Positions 44,251-53,541 of a stretch of 64,000 nucleotides of DNA are shown piece by piece; position 1 is the first letter of the stretch, and the number at the start of each line of letters is the position of its first letter. Source of the stretch: Flavobacteriales bacterium (lineage in GTDB: Bacteria > Bacteroidota > Bacteroidia > Flavobacteriales_F > PHOS-HE28); the NCBI GenBank assembly GCA_016702645.1, contig JADJDP010000009.1, positions 62,001-126,000 on the forward strand, in the 5' to 3' direction. The notes beneath the pieces were generated by a model that saw only the letters and a list, made by a program, of their open reading frames with translations, made no database searches and was not told the origin of the DNA. The position numbers were made by a program, and so were the translations under genes.

Positions 44251-44670
44251 TCAGCGATAGCGGGCGAGGTACTTGTCCTCCAGCGCGCGCATCGCCTCTT
44301 TCTTCGCCTTGTTCTTGTCGCTATGGCCCAGCAGGTGCAGCAGGCCGTGCACCATTACGCGGCGCAGTTCATGCTGGGCGCTCACGCCGTAGGACCTCGC
44401 GTTCTCTCGTATGCGATCGTGGCTCATGAGCACATCCCCGCTCACCCCGGTCCCGGTTTGTCCATCGAAGGTTATCACGTCGGTGTAGTCGTCGTGTTGG
44501 AGGTATCGGCGGTTGAACTCCAGCAGCGTATCATCGCTTAGTAGCACGAAGACGATCTCGTTCACGGAGTGCCCATGGTCACGCGCAACGGAAGAGAGCC
44601 AGCGGCGAAGCTTGGACCGGTCGCGGAACACGTTCGGCACGCCTTGCGCCTTGAACGTGATGGTGGCCAT
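44251..44670 (-). CDS. ybeY: Endoribonuclease YbeY (rRNA maturation)
   Basis: The 139-residue metalloprotein carries the family zinc signature HGLLHLLGHSD and the preceding DVITFDGQTGTGVSGDVLMS segment. YbeY takes part in 16S rRNA 3'-end maturation and late 70S quality control. It follows the ATP-binding regulator gene with a 5-bp gap on the same strand. In many Bacteroidota mnmG follows ybeY; here mnmG is about 9 kb away with unrelated genes between. Confidence 0.94.
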   Translation of the reverse strand: MATITFKAQGVPNVFRDRSKLRRWLSSVARDHGHSVNEIVFVLLSDDTLLEFNRRYLQHDDYTDVITFDGQTGTGVSGDVLMSHDRIRENARSYGVSAQHELRRVMVHGLLHLLGHSDKNKAKKEAMRALEDKYLARYR

Positions 44671-44675
44671 GGTGC

Positions 44676-45113
44676 TTATTCCTTCACCGCTTCGCGGTCG
44701 AAGGAAAGAGCGACGGTGGCGCCATTGTCACTGAACTCCACTTGCTCTGCGAGCGCGCGCATGAGGAAGACGCCACGTCCGTGGGGCTTCTCCAAGTTCT
44801 GCGGATCCGTGGGGTCGGGGAGGTGCTCGAAGTCGAAACCAGGACCCTGGTCCTTCACCATGAACACGATACGGTCCGGGCGTACTTCATAGCCCAGTGT
44901 CACGGTTTTCGAAGGGTCGAGCCCATTGCCGTGGTGGATGGCATTGTTCACCGCTTCGGTGAGCGCGATGAGGATGTTGCCGTAACGGCTCTCGTGCACG
45001 TTGTACTTGCCACAAGCATCGTCAATGAGCTTCTCGGCGATGGAGATGTTCTCCGCCTTCGCGGGGAACTCGATGCGCTCGGTGAAGGCCAGTTCTTCGG
45101 TGATCACGGTCAT
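44676..45113 (-). CDS. ATP-binding anti-sigma-factor-like protein (RsbW/SpoIIAB type HATPase)
   Basis: The 145-residue protein consists of a single GHKL ATPase domain with N box EAVNNAIHHGN, G1 box DQGPGFD and G2-type HGRGVFLMRAL. There is no phospho-acceptor helix. It therefore resembles RsbW/SpoIIAB serine kinases that bind sigma factors and phosphorylate STAS antagonists. A start at ATG 45113 sits just after the DUF4175 stop (45118-45120); an ATG at 45131 would overlap it. It lies between DUF4175 and ybeY in an arrangement common in Bacteroidota. Its partner proteins are not encoded next to it. Confidence 0.87.
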   Translation of the reverse strand: MTVITEELAFTERIEFPAKAENISIAEKLIDDACGKYNVHESRYGNILIALTEAVNNAIHHGNGLDPSKTVTLGYEVRPDRIVFMVKDQGPGFDFEHLPDPTDPQNLEKPHGRGVFLMRALAEQVEFSDNGATVALSFDREAVKE

Positions 45114-45117
45114 GGCG

Positions 45118-48100
45118 TCAGGGTCGGTCAAAAGTACCGAAATACGTGTTCACCCGATCGCGGTAGTACGGCTTGAGCCCTGGGGGCACTGTGCGTAACA
45201 GTTCCGCCTCGCGCGCCTTGCGTCGTTGCTGGTCGAAGAAGCGTGCAGGGTCGGGCGGAGGCTGCTCCTGGCCCTCATTGCTTGTGCGCTTTTGGTCCAA
45301 CTCGCGTTCGCGTTCGGCCTTCTCGTGCTCCAATAGACGCGTCATGATCTCCTGCTGGCGGCGCATCGTTTCGGGCGTGATGTTCTTGTTCACGATGTCG
45401 CGCTCCTGTTTCTCCATCTCCTCCGCCAGCTTGTTGATGCCGTTGCCAGCACCACTACCATCCTTGTTCAGTTCCTGCGCAAGGCGTTGCATCTCCTTGC
45501 GGATGGCCGCCTGCTGTGCGGCCAGTTGTGCCATCTGCTGGCTCATGCCGGGCAGGCCCATGCTACCGGGGTTCTGCTGACCCGGCTTTTCTCCCTTCTT
45601 CTTGCCCTCTTGCTGTCCCTTGCGCATTTCCTCCAACTGCTTCTGCAACGCTTCCTGCTGGGCTTTCATCTTGGACATGCTCGGCTTCTTGCCTTGCCCG
45701 CTACCCGAACCACCTGGTTTTTTGCAACTGCCACTGCCGGGTTTGCTCTGCGCGTTCATCTGCTGCATCATTTGCTGCAACGCTTCGTCCAATAGGAGCG
45801 CAAGGTTGTTCAAGGAGGTCATGGCGTGCTGTTGTTTGTCGGCCGCCATCGGTTTCATGCGTTCGTTGGCTCGCGCCTCGCCCATCATCTGGGTGGCTTC
45901 GTCCATGTTGTCGTTCACGGCGTTCATTTCGCGGTTCACGATGCTCTCCAGTTGTGGCACGCGCTTGCTCAACGCGAAGAGCGAATCCTCGATCACCTTG
46001 GCGTCGTCGCGCAGTTTGCGCTGTGTGCGACCGTGCTCCACCCAGCGCGGGTCACGCACGCTCGTTTCGCCGAGGTCGCCCATCAAGGCTTCCTCGTCGA
46101 AGCTCAACTGCACGATGTTCTCCAGCAGTTGCCGCAACGCGTCCATGTCCTCCTCCTGCTGCTCTTCCGCATTGCTCTGCATGGCGCTCTGCATCTGGAA
46201 GGCGAGCTGCTCCATCTTCTCGGCAGCGCTCTTCTGTGCGCCTCCGGCTTTCTGGTTCTGCTTCTTCTCCAGTTGTTCGCTGCTCTGCTTTTGCTCGTCC
46301 TGGATCTCCTGTTCCTGCTGATCCGTTTCCGGTAGCTCCATCGGCTCTTCCAACTCCTCGTTCTTCTTCTCCAACTCGTCCATCTCCTTGCGCAGCTCCT
46401 CGAACTCCTTGTTCAATTCCTCCTGCTTCTTCGCCAGTTCTTCGGAAGAAGTCTCGCCTTTCTTGCTCTCCTCGCTGAGTTCCTCCTGGCGCTTTGCCAG
46501 TTCTTCCAACTGCTTGGCGATGTCCTCGGTCTTCTGCTCCACCTCCATGCGCTTGAACATTTCCAACGCGCGGTCCAGTTCCTTCTCCACATCCTCCTGC
46601 CCCAGCTTCATCTCTTTCAACTGTTCCTCCAGTTGCTGCTTGTCCACCTGCTCCATCATCTTCTCCAACTGACGGTAGAGCTCCTTCATCTCTTCGCTCA
46701 ACACGTTCTCGAAAAGCTCCTGCACCTGCTGCTGCTTTTCCAGCAAGCGTTCGTCCTCCGGACTGAACTCGCGCTTCTCCTGCTGGCTCTGGCGTAACTG
46801 TTCGCTGTTGTGTTCGATGCGCTCTTCCAACTCGCGCTGGCGCTGGAGCAGGTTCTCCATGTTCTGCTTGTCCTGCCAGCCCATCTCCTTCTTCTCCATC
46901 AACTCGCGACGCATCTTCTCCAGGTCGCGTTGCAGGTCCTGCGCTTCGCGAATGCTCTCCCGTAGTTCGCCCTTGATGGCCTCGCTTTCCAATTCCTGCT
47001 TCTCCGAAAGCTCCTTCACGGTGGGAGCTGCGAACACTTGTGGTGTGCTTCGCGCGCTTTTGCTTCCGTTCACCCCATCGTTGTCCCACACCTCGAACCA
47101 ATGCTCGATGCGATCGCCGGGCACGATGGTGAAGCCATACAAGTCCCAGCTATGGAAGAACTGCTGACGCGTGTTGCGCGGATCGATCGAAAGTTCGCGC
47201 ACGCCGCTGCGCATGTCGGCGGGCACGCTATCACCGCCCTCGATGAAGCGGTAATGGAAGAGCAGGCGCTTGAAGCCATGATCATCACCGATCTCCCCGC
47301 TGTAGAAGAGCCGTTTGATCGCGTTGCTATCGGTCTTCATTTCCACCCCGATGGTTGGATGCAGGTCGGGCACCACTTCCACCCGGTGCCGCATGGCATC
47401 CTCGGCGACGCGCTCGCCATTGCTCGGGTTCAATTGGTAGGTGCGGCTTTGCAGCAGGCGGCGCACGAAACGGAACGACGAAAGCCCTTCGTTGCTCGTG
47501 AGCGGAGCCGATGACATTGTGGTGTCGTCGAAAGCGAGCCCCATGCGATCGGCGCTGCGGGCGTTCACATCCCAAGTGATCCGTGTGCCTGCGGGAATGG
47601 TGAGATCACCGGTGTTCCTGCGTATTTCCTTGGGCAGACCGAGGTAGCCGGGATATTCCAGCGTTACGGCGAAGTCCAGCAGCAATGGATGCGGAACGGT
47701 GGCGAGCGTGTAGGTCTCCGAGCGGAATCCTTCGGCAGCGAGTTGGAACTCGACGGCCTCGCGCACATTGCGGAACCGGTGCACGAAGCGCACACTGTTC
47801 TGTTTCACCAACGGGATGCGTTGTCCGGCGATCTCCAGGTCCACCTGCTGCGGAATGGCGTCGCCCTCCAACTCGACAAGCAGTTCGAAATCCTGCTCCT
47901 CGGGCACCTGGAGGGTGTCGTTCAACACGACGAAACGGAAGGGGGCTTCCGGCAGGAACTCTTTGCCGTGTTGGATCAGACGTTCTGCTGGGCCGGTGAT
48001 GAGGCTTGGTGCCGCAAAGAGCAAGATGACCAATACAGCAAGTGGTGGCAGTGCGTAGCGCAGGTACTTGGTGTTGCGTCGAAGATCGATCGCGTTGACG

Positions 48101-48534
48101 AAGGGAACAGGACCCAGTTCGCGACTGCGCTGGGCAATTGCGGCGTCGATAAGGTCGCGCCCTTGTGCCTGGGCGGACGCCATGTCCCGCAGCTGCAAGG
48201 TGTTCAAGAGCTTATCGCGTACTTCCGTGAAATGCGTGCCTACAATGCGCGCGGCTTCTTCGTGCGAGATCACCGCCCCCAAACGGAACAGCTTCACGAG
48301 TGGCCAGGCAATGAAGCGCCCGATTATCACGGCCATGGTCGTAACGGCTCCCCAGAACAGCGCGGTGCGCGCACCCGTGCCAAAGTGCCCAAGGTTCTCC
48401 AGCAGCGCGGCCAGGAGAAAAACACCCACCAACAAGCCCGAACTGTACAGAGCGCCGCGGATCAGCCGGTCCTTGTAGAACTTGCGGATGAAGGCGTCGA
48501 GCTTCGCGATCAAGTGCTCGTAGTCGCTGTGCAT
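45118..48534 (-). CDS. DUF4175 family large membrane protein with long coiled coil
   Basis: The 1138-residue protein has three N-terminal membrane segments (about residues 28-46, 58-76 and 160-178). An extracytoplasmic beta-rich region follows to about residue 480, then a very long Glu/Gln/Lys-rich coiled coil (about 490-1000). The C-terminal tail has Gly/Ser/Lys- and Met/Gln-rich stretches. This layout matches DUF4175, a Bacteroidota family of unknown function encoded upstream of the ATP-binding regulator and ybeY. The coiled coil suggests a scaffolding or cell-envelope role. The stop is 4 nt before the next start, so expression is probably coupled. Confidence 0.85.
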   Translation of the reverse strand: MHSDYEHLIAKLDAFIRKFYKDRLIRGALYSSGLLVGVFLLAALLENLGHFGTGARTALFWGAVTTMAVIIGRFIAWPLVKLFRLGAVISHEEAARIVGTHFTEVRDKLLNTLQLRDMASAQAQGRDLIDAAIAQRSRELGPVPFVNAIDLRRNTKYLRYALPPLAVLVILLFAAPSLITGPAERLIQHGKEFLPEAPFRFVVLNDTLQVPEEQDFELLVELEGDAIPQQVDLEIAGQRIPLVKQNSVRFVHRFRNVREAVEFQLAAEGFRSETYTLATVPHPLLLDFAVTLEYPGYLGLPKEIRRNTGDLTIPAGTRITWDVNARSADRMGLAFDDTTMSSAPLTSNEGLSSFRFVRRLLQSRTYQLNPSNGERVAEDAMRHRVEVVPDLHPTIGVEMKTDSNAIKRLFYSGEIGDDHGFKRLLFHYRFIEGGDSVPADMRSGVRELSIDPRNTRQQFFHSWDLYGFTIVPGDRIEHWFEVWDNDGVNGSKSARSTPQVFAAPTVKELSEKQELESEAIKGELRESIREAQDLQRDLEKMRRELMEKKEMGWQDKQNMENLLQRQRELEERIEHNSEQLRQSQQEKREFSPEDERLLEKQQQVQELFENVLSEEMKELYRQLEKMMEQVDKQQLEEQLKEMKLGQEDVEKELDRALEMFKRMEVEQKTEDIAKQLEELAKRQEELSEESKKGETSSEELAKKQEELNKEFEELRKEMDELEKKNEELEEPMELPETDQQEQEIQDEQKQSSEQLEKKQNQKAGGAQKSAAEKMEQLAFQMQSAMQSNAEEQQEEDMDALRQLLENIVQLSFDEEALMGDLGETSVRDPRWVEHGRTQRKLRDDAKVIEDSLFALSKRVPQLESIVNREMNAVNDNMDEATQMMGEARANERMKPMAADKQQHAMTSLNNLALLLDEALQQMMQQMNAQSKPGSGSCKKPGGSGSGQGKKPSMSKMKAQQEALQKQLEEMRKGQQEGKKKGEKPGQQNPGSMGLPGMSQQMAQLAAQQAAIRKEMQRLAQELNKDGSGAGNGINKLAEEMEKQERDIVNKNITPETMRRQQEIMTRLLEHEKAERERELDQKRTSNEGQEQPPPDPARFFDQQRRKAREAELLRTVPPGLKPYYRDRVNTYFGTFDRP

Positions 48535-48651
48535 GTTTTGGCTATGGTGCGAACGCGGAGGTAAGGGCCTTGTTGCGGAACAAAACTACGGCAGGCGAGA
48601 GGCCTCGCGGGGCCCGTACACGCTAGCGGGGTGCTTGGTTCGACGAACGGC

Positions 48652-50424
48652 TCAGCGAACGATGAACCGCGCCACGCGTACGAGCGCACCATCCGTCACT
48701 CTTAGCATGTAAGCGCCAGAGGGGACGTCAATGGATACGACTTCGCGTAACGTGCCCTGAGCAGCGACCGATCGTTGCCGATGAACCACGCGGCCGGTCA
48801 TGTCCAGCAGATCCAGGGAAACGTTCGTCGTGGACAGCCCTTCGGCGACCACCGTGAAGTTGCCGTCGTTCGGAACGGGGAACACCCCGAGGCGCGAACC
48901 ATCATCGGCCACTTCCTCCAACCCAGAGGTGTCATGGAGATACTCGTCCGTGATGGTGCAGCCGTTGCCAGCATCCACCGTGACCGCATACAGACCGTCG
49001 CCTTGGAAGAAGATGAATGCCTCGTTGCCGGCAATGGGTAGGCCATTGAGCGTCCAGGAGTATGTGATGTACCCACTGGGCACGAAGAGCACGTTACCGT
49101 TCTGGACGAGCTCGAACACAGGGCAAACCACGATGGTATTGCTCGTGTCAACACACCCGAAGCCATTGGTGCCTACCACCTGCCATAGGCCCGGCCCGGT
49201 TGGCTGATAACACGAGTCGTTCGCATCGGCGACCACCGCCCCGTCAAGCAGCCACACGTAGCTCGTGAGTTCCTCATCTTGCACGCACAACTCCCCGGTG
49301 AGCTCGTCTTCCACGAGCACCACATCAGGCACGGCGTAGACCGTAACGGTATCGCTGTCCGTGTACACCTGCTGGGGTTCGTTGCTGATCTGCAAGCTTC
49401 CCGTGGTGCCACCGGCCACGTTGATGAAGTAGGTGCCTTCGCCGTTCGCGGGAATGTTGTAGGTGCCCAGCAGGTCGTTCTGGCTAACGACATCCTCATC
49501 ATAGAATGCGATGGAATAAGGCGGGTTGTCCAAGAGGATACCGAGACCGGTCCAGCTAGCCGTATTGGAGTCGTCCACCGTGCTTGACGTGAAGGTTCCT
49601 CCACCGCCGTTGGTGAGGACGAAGTAAGGGTCCGGGCTTCCCGTGCAGCCCACGAATGGCACATCGGGTTCCTCCACATCGCCGCACCAGTTGGTGTTCG
49701 TTCCCGTCACCGCGACCGCGTTCAGCACGTACCCGCCGATGGTCGTTTCCAATGTGATCACATGATCACCGGGCGTGTCATAGGTCTGGTCAGGAGGAGT
49801 TGCGCTCGTGCTGGTATTGCCGTTGCCGAAGTTCCATGCATAACTCGTCGGAGAAGGGCTTCCATCGATCAACGCTTGGAAGGAGCTGGTGACACTTCCA
49901 CAGCCCGAAGTGGGCGAATAGGAGAAGCTCGTGTTGGCACCCGAGCCGGGTAGTACGTTGACCACGGTGGTGAACTCCTGTGGTACGTCCAGTTCGAAGC
50001 CGCTCGCGTTCACATGCGCGAGCACCGTGATCAGCACCGGATAGGTTCCTTGTCCGAGTGGCGTGCCACAGATGCGCCCGCAACCGTATTCGTTCACCGG
50101 GGGGTAGTAAACGCCGCTGGGCTCACTGGGGGTGAAGTTCAATCCGAAGGGTAGACCGGAAACTCCGGTGATCGTCAGTTGCAAGAGGTCCACCGTGAAG
50201 CCGGAACCGGGATCCGTGAAGGACACTGGCATCCAGAAGGTGATGTCGGCCTCATAGTATACACCGGACGTCGCATCGGGCGGGTTGGCCGGACACAGGG
50301 TTGGGAACGGAGGGTCGACCGTACAATTCATGTCGGCCACGCAACCCTCGCATTGCGCACGAGCGCTCAACGAAGCGACGGAGAAAAGGAGGAGAAGAAG
50401 GGCGAAGGGTAGTGTTCGTGCCAT
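48652..50424 (-). CDS. Secreted PKD protein with C2-like loop and T9SS sorting domain
   Basis: About 590 residues. It has a signal peptide (MARTLPFALLLLLFSVASLSARAQ), a Cys-containing N-terminal domain starting CEGCVADMNCTVDPPFP, and a PKD module (SYAWNFGNGNTS). A region YSIAFYDEDVVSQNDLLGTY follows that looks like a calcium-binding loop of a C2 domain (D-x-D ... D-LLG). Several Ig-like segments precede a T9SS type A tail (LGVFPVPNDGNFTVVAEG ... VARFIVR). It is a paralog of the protein encoded at 51509-53073, with the same domain order. It is presumably exported by T9SS to the surface or medium. A GCAAGGTA (TACCTTGC) box lies upstream at 50443-50450. Confidence 0.85.
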   Translation of the reverse strand: MARTLPFALLLLLFSVASLSARAQCEGCVADMNCTVDPPFPTLCPANPPDATSGVYYEADITFWMPVSFTDPGSGFTVDLLQLTITGVSGLPFGLNFTPSEPSGVYYPPVNEYGCGRICGTPLGQGTYPVLITVLAHVNASGFELDVPQEFTTVVNVLPGSGANTSFSYSPTSGCGSVTSSFQALIDGSPSPTSYAWNFGNGNTSTSATPPDQTYDTPGDHVITLETTIGGYVLNAVAVTGTNTNWCGDVEEPDVPFVGCTGSPDPYFVLTNGGGGTFTSSTVDDSNTASWTGLGILLDNPPYSIAFYDEDVVSQNDLLGTYNIPANGEGTYFINVAGGTTGSLQISNEPQQVYTDSDTVTVYAVPDVVLVEDELTGELCVQDEELTSYVWLLDGAVVADANDSCYQPTGPGLWQVVGTNGFGCVDTSNTIVVCPVFELVQNGNVLFVPSGYITYSWTLNGLPIAGNEAFIFFQGDGLYAVTVDAGNGCTITDEYLHDTSGLEEVADDGSRLGVFPVPNDGNFTVVAEGLSTTNVSLDLLDMTGRVVHRQRSVAAQGTLREVVSIDVPSGAYMLRVTDGALVRVARFIVR

Positions 50425-50468
50425 GCGAGGGATGATCAACGGGCAAGGTAGGAGGAAGCATCACAGAC

Positions 50469-51473
50469 TCATCCACCCAACAGTTGGCGCAGGCGCACCT
50501 TGAACAAGTACAGTAGACGTCCGCCGGGCCAGCCGCCGCTCAGGCGCAGGTGAAGAAGCGCGGTCGCCGGGCGTTTGCCGGCGAGCAGGTAGAACCAGCG
50601 TTGCCAGTCCTGTTGCAATCGCGTCTCGAACCATTGGGGATGGAAGAGTCTTCTTTTTTGGTTGAACGGTTTCAGCTTTTCCACCCAGGCATGCAATGCA
50701 CGCAACCGGGTAGTGTCGGGCAAGTCGCGAAAGCACTGCTCCAACAAGAGGTGCGACGCAACTTCCTCGTCGGTTGCGGGGATGTCATAGAAGTGGAACA
50801 CCTCCCGGAAGATCGCGTGGCGCACGCTGAAGTGATCATGGCCATGGCGGAAGTTCTGCTCACCCAAACGATAACTGGTCAGCGGCTCGGGGATGGTGGC
50901 CATACGAGCGTGCTGCGCAATGGACAGCAGGAAGAGATAGTCCATTCCCGGCGCACGCCACTCGGCTTTACAGCGCAAGTGGTTCGCTTCGAGGAGGGGT
51001 CGTCGGATCATTGCCGAGCCATAGAGCAGAGGATCCTGGAAGAGCAACACGCCGCGCGCCTCGTCGTCCGTGGTGGGCCACTCCACCACACGGTCACGTG
51101 CGCCGAAGACACGCGCATAGCTGCCACAGATATCGATCTCCGGGTGCGCGTCCATGAAAGCGACCTGTTTCGCCAGCCGCTGCGGATCTGCGACATCGTC
51201 CGCATCCAGTACGGCCACATAATCGCCACGCGCAGCGTCGTAGCCACGGTTGGCGGCAGCCGCTCGGCCGGTGTTCACATCACTGACAAGTATCCGAATG
51301 CGCGGGTCGGAGAAGCGGCGCACTCGTTCGAGCCCATCGTCGGTGCTTGCGTCGTCCACCACCAGGAGCTCGAAGTCGGCGAACGTGTTATCGAGGATGC
51401 TCTCAATGGCTTCCTCAACGAAAGGCCCCTTGTTGTACAAGGTGGTAAGCACCGTAACGCGCGGAGCGACCAT
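50469..51473 (-). CDS. Family 2 glycosyltransferase
   Basis: The 334-residue GT-A enzyme opens RVTVLTTLYNKGPFVEEAIE and carries VVDDASTDDGLERV. The metal/nucleotide-sugar motif is YVAVLDADDVAD, and an acceptor-side segment EWRAPGMDYLFLLSIAQHA follows. It would transfer a sugar from an NDP-sugar to a surface polysaccharide, lipid or protein. There is no membrane segment, so it acts at the cytoplasmic face. It sits between two paralogous PKD/T9SS genes on the same strand. This suggests, but does not show, that it glycosylates surface material linked to them. Confidence 0.9.
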   Translation of the reverse strand: MVAPRVTVLTTLYNKGPFVEEAIESILDNTFADFELLVVDDASTDDGLERVRRFSDPRIRILVSDVNTGRAAAANRGYDAARGDYVAVLDADDVADPQRLAKQVAFMDAHPEIDICGSYARVFGARDRVVEWPTTDDEARGVLLFQDPLLYGSAMIRRPLLEANHLRCKAEWRAPGMDYLFLLSIAQHARMATIPEPLTSYRLGEQNFRHGHDHFSVRHAIFREVFHFYDIPATDEEVASHLLLEQCFRDLPDTTRLRALHAWVEKLKPFNQKRRLFHPQWFETRLQQDWQRWFYLLAGKRPATALLHLRLSGGWPGGRLLYLFKVRLRQLLGG

Positions 51474-51508
51474 GGCTTTTGCTCGGGAGAGGGGCGCGCG
51501 GGCGTCTG

Positions 51509-53073
51509 CTAGTGAGGCCCGACCACAAGCGGGCGAGTGGCCACATGCGCCCCGTCGCTCACTTGCAACCTGTATGATCCGTGGGCAACGGTGCCAAGGT
51601 CGATCGTTCGCAGGAGTTCATTGGACGGAGCCGTGATGCGCTCGGCATACACGCTCCTGCCCAAAGGATCGAGAACATGCATCCAAAACGACCCGCTCAA
51701 CGCCCAGCCCGAAGCACGCACCACGAACCGTCCATCGTTCGGAACTGGAAAGACGTCGAGGAGGCGTCCGTTCGCCAAATCGTTCATTCCAACACCGGTA
51801 ACCTCAAGAGTGGACGAACTCGTGCAACCCTGTGCACTTGTTCCCGTCACGGTCCATTCGCCGTTGGCCGCAGGAACGCAAGGGCCTGTTTCGCCCGGCA
51901 CGAGCACGCCGTCCAATTGCCAAGCGTAGCTCACCAAGCTCAAGTCAGCAGCACAGAGTTCATTGGTGGTGGTGTTCAGGGTTAGTGCTGTGTTCGGCAG
52001 TGGGAAGACATGAACGGAATCGTTGTAGTTGAAGATTTGGACCGTCTGCACCTGAACGTTTCGCGTTCCACTGGTACCCGCCTGGCTGATCGGCAGGGTG
52101 CCCAAGCTTGCGTCGAACGTGAAGGTTCCGAGCAGGTCATCGTCGCTCAATCCATCCTCGTCGTACACCTGCAATGTGAAAGGGGGGAAGCCGAGCGGAA
52201 TGCTCAAGCCGCTCCAAGTATGGCTCTGCACATTATTGATCACCGGTGAGCGCGACGAAGCGAACTGTGCGTCGATCACGGTGAAGTAGAGGTCCGGTTG
52301 TCCAACGCATCCAACGAAGGGCAGGTTGGGCTCATCCACGTCCCCGCACCAGTCGTCATTGATCGCACTGATGGATAGTTCCGTGAGCATGATACCGGTA
52401 ACGGTCGTCTGCAAGGTCACCTCGTAGTCGCCCGCGCCATAGGTCTGTGCGGGAGGGTCGGCCCCCTGGTAAGAGTTCCCGTTGCCGAAGTTCCAGTCGT
52501 ACGAGCTCAGGACCCCGGCCCCGCTCAGCAACGGAGTATAGTTCACCGTGACCGGTTCACAGCCCGTCGTATCGCTCATGGTGAAGTCCGGAACGGTGTC
52601 CTGGCTTGGTGGCAGAACCTGGATCGGAAGGTTGATATCCTGGTTCAGTGTAGTGGCAATGCCACCAACCGTACCCTCTGCGATCGCGTGGATCCGAATG
52701 GTATCCTGCCCGGCGACCATGGGCGTTCCGCACACACGCACACAGCCAAATGGATCTTGCTGCGGGTAAAAGACCAGCGTAGGGCTGTTTGTCTCGTAGG
52801 TGAGCCCAAGAGGAAGGTTCTCTATGCTGATCAGGGTCACTTCTTCCAAAACCACGTTGAGTTGGGTGGTGGGTTCTGGAAAGGAAGGGGGAGCCAAAAA
52901 GTGACGTCGATCGAGAAGGGAACCCCAACGGTGCCCGCAGGGGTAACCGAGGGGCACACTGCCGGGAACGGTGGGTCAACGGTGCAGGTATCGCCCACGA
53001 CACAGGGGCCGCATTGAGCAACACCATGAGCAACACCGCAGAGCACGGCAAGGGATAGTAGCAGGGAGCGCAT
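51509..53073 (-). CDS. Secreted PKD protein with C2-like loop and T9SS sorting domain, paralog (one frameshift)
   Basis: About 520 residues after joining two frames. ATG 53073 opens a signal peptide (MRSLLLSLAVLCGVAHGVAQ) and the same CTVDPPFP N-terminal domain as the gene at 48652-50424. The frame breaks near 52878-52882 (one base probably missing in the run before AGAACC) and resumes EPTTQLNVVLEEVTLISIE. A PKD core (SYDWNFGNGNSYQG), the DDWCGDVDEPNLPFVGCVG block, a C2-like loop (LQVYDEDGLSDDDLLGTF) and a T9SS tail (LDVFPVPNDGRFVVRASG ... TRPLVVGPH) follow. A TACCTTGG box is at 53079-53086. Confidence 0.82.
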
Positions 53074-53155
53074 GACGACCAAGGTAGGCCGCCGAGACCA
53101 ATGAACGCATCGTCGCCCGATGCAGGCTGTTCATGGGGTATATGGCCCAACTAGC

Positions 53156-53184
53156 TTGACCTCACTTGGTTCCTTTTACTTTTG
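53156..53184 (+). promoter_or_regulatory. Putative promoter for the small GNAT-like gene
   Basis: TTG at 53156-53158 is followed, after an 18-nt spacer, by TACTTTTG at 53177-53184 and then CGGGCCC. This is the clearest full Bacteroidota-type promoter in the window, 13 nt before the start codon. Confidence 0.6.
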
Positions 53185-53197
53185 CGGGCCCATCACC

Positions 53198-53524
53198 ATG
53201 GCATCCAAGGCAAGCCCCGCGCCCATCGACCTACAGGCATTGATCCTGACGGACGAACCCGACTCACGTCAGTTCGTCTTGCGGGTGGGAGAATACAGGG
53301 CGCGACTGGAGTACGACCGTGATGGTGATCGCATCTTCCTTGGCACGCTGGATGTGCCCCGTCCGGTGGAAGCGCTCGGCGTGGCGGATGTGATGATGGA
53401 AAAGACCTTGATGTGGGTTGAGGAGAACCGGTTGAAGCTGATCCCCACCCACCCGACGATCAAAGGGTATCTGCGCAAACACACCGCGTGGCAGCGGTTG
53501 TTGTTGAAGGGCGTGCAGGTGTAA
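53198..53524 (+). CDS. Small GNAT-like (YidJ-type) acetyltransferase-fold protein
   Basis: The 108-residue protein has strands RQFVLRVGEYRARLEYDRDG and FLGTLDVP, a segment where longer family members have the acetyl-CoA loop (RPVEALGVADVMMEKTLMWV), and a final LKLIPTHPTIKGYLRKH. This is the layout of the small YidJ-like N-acetyltransferase group. The usual RGxGxG/A acetyl-CoA loop is not evident, so catalytic activity is uncertain. gltX follows 56 bp downstream in the same direction. Confidence 0.65.
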   Translation: MASKASPAPIDLQALILTDEPDSRQFVLRVGEYRARLEYDRDGDRIFLGTLDVPRPVEALGVADVMMEKTLMWVEENRLKLIPTHPTIKGYLRKHTAWQRLLLKGVQV

Positions 53525-53541
53525 CGACGATCCTCGCCGGG

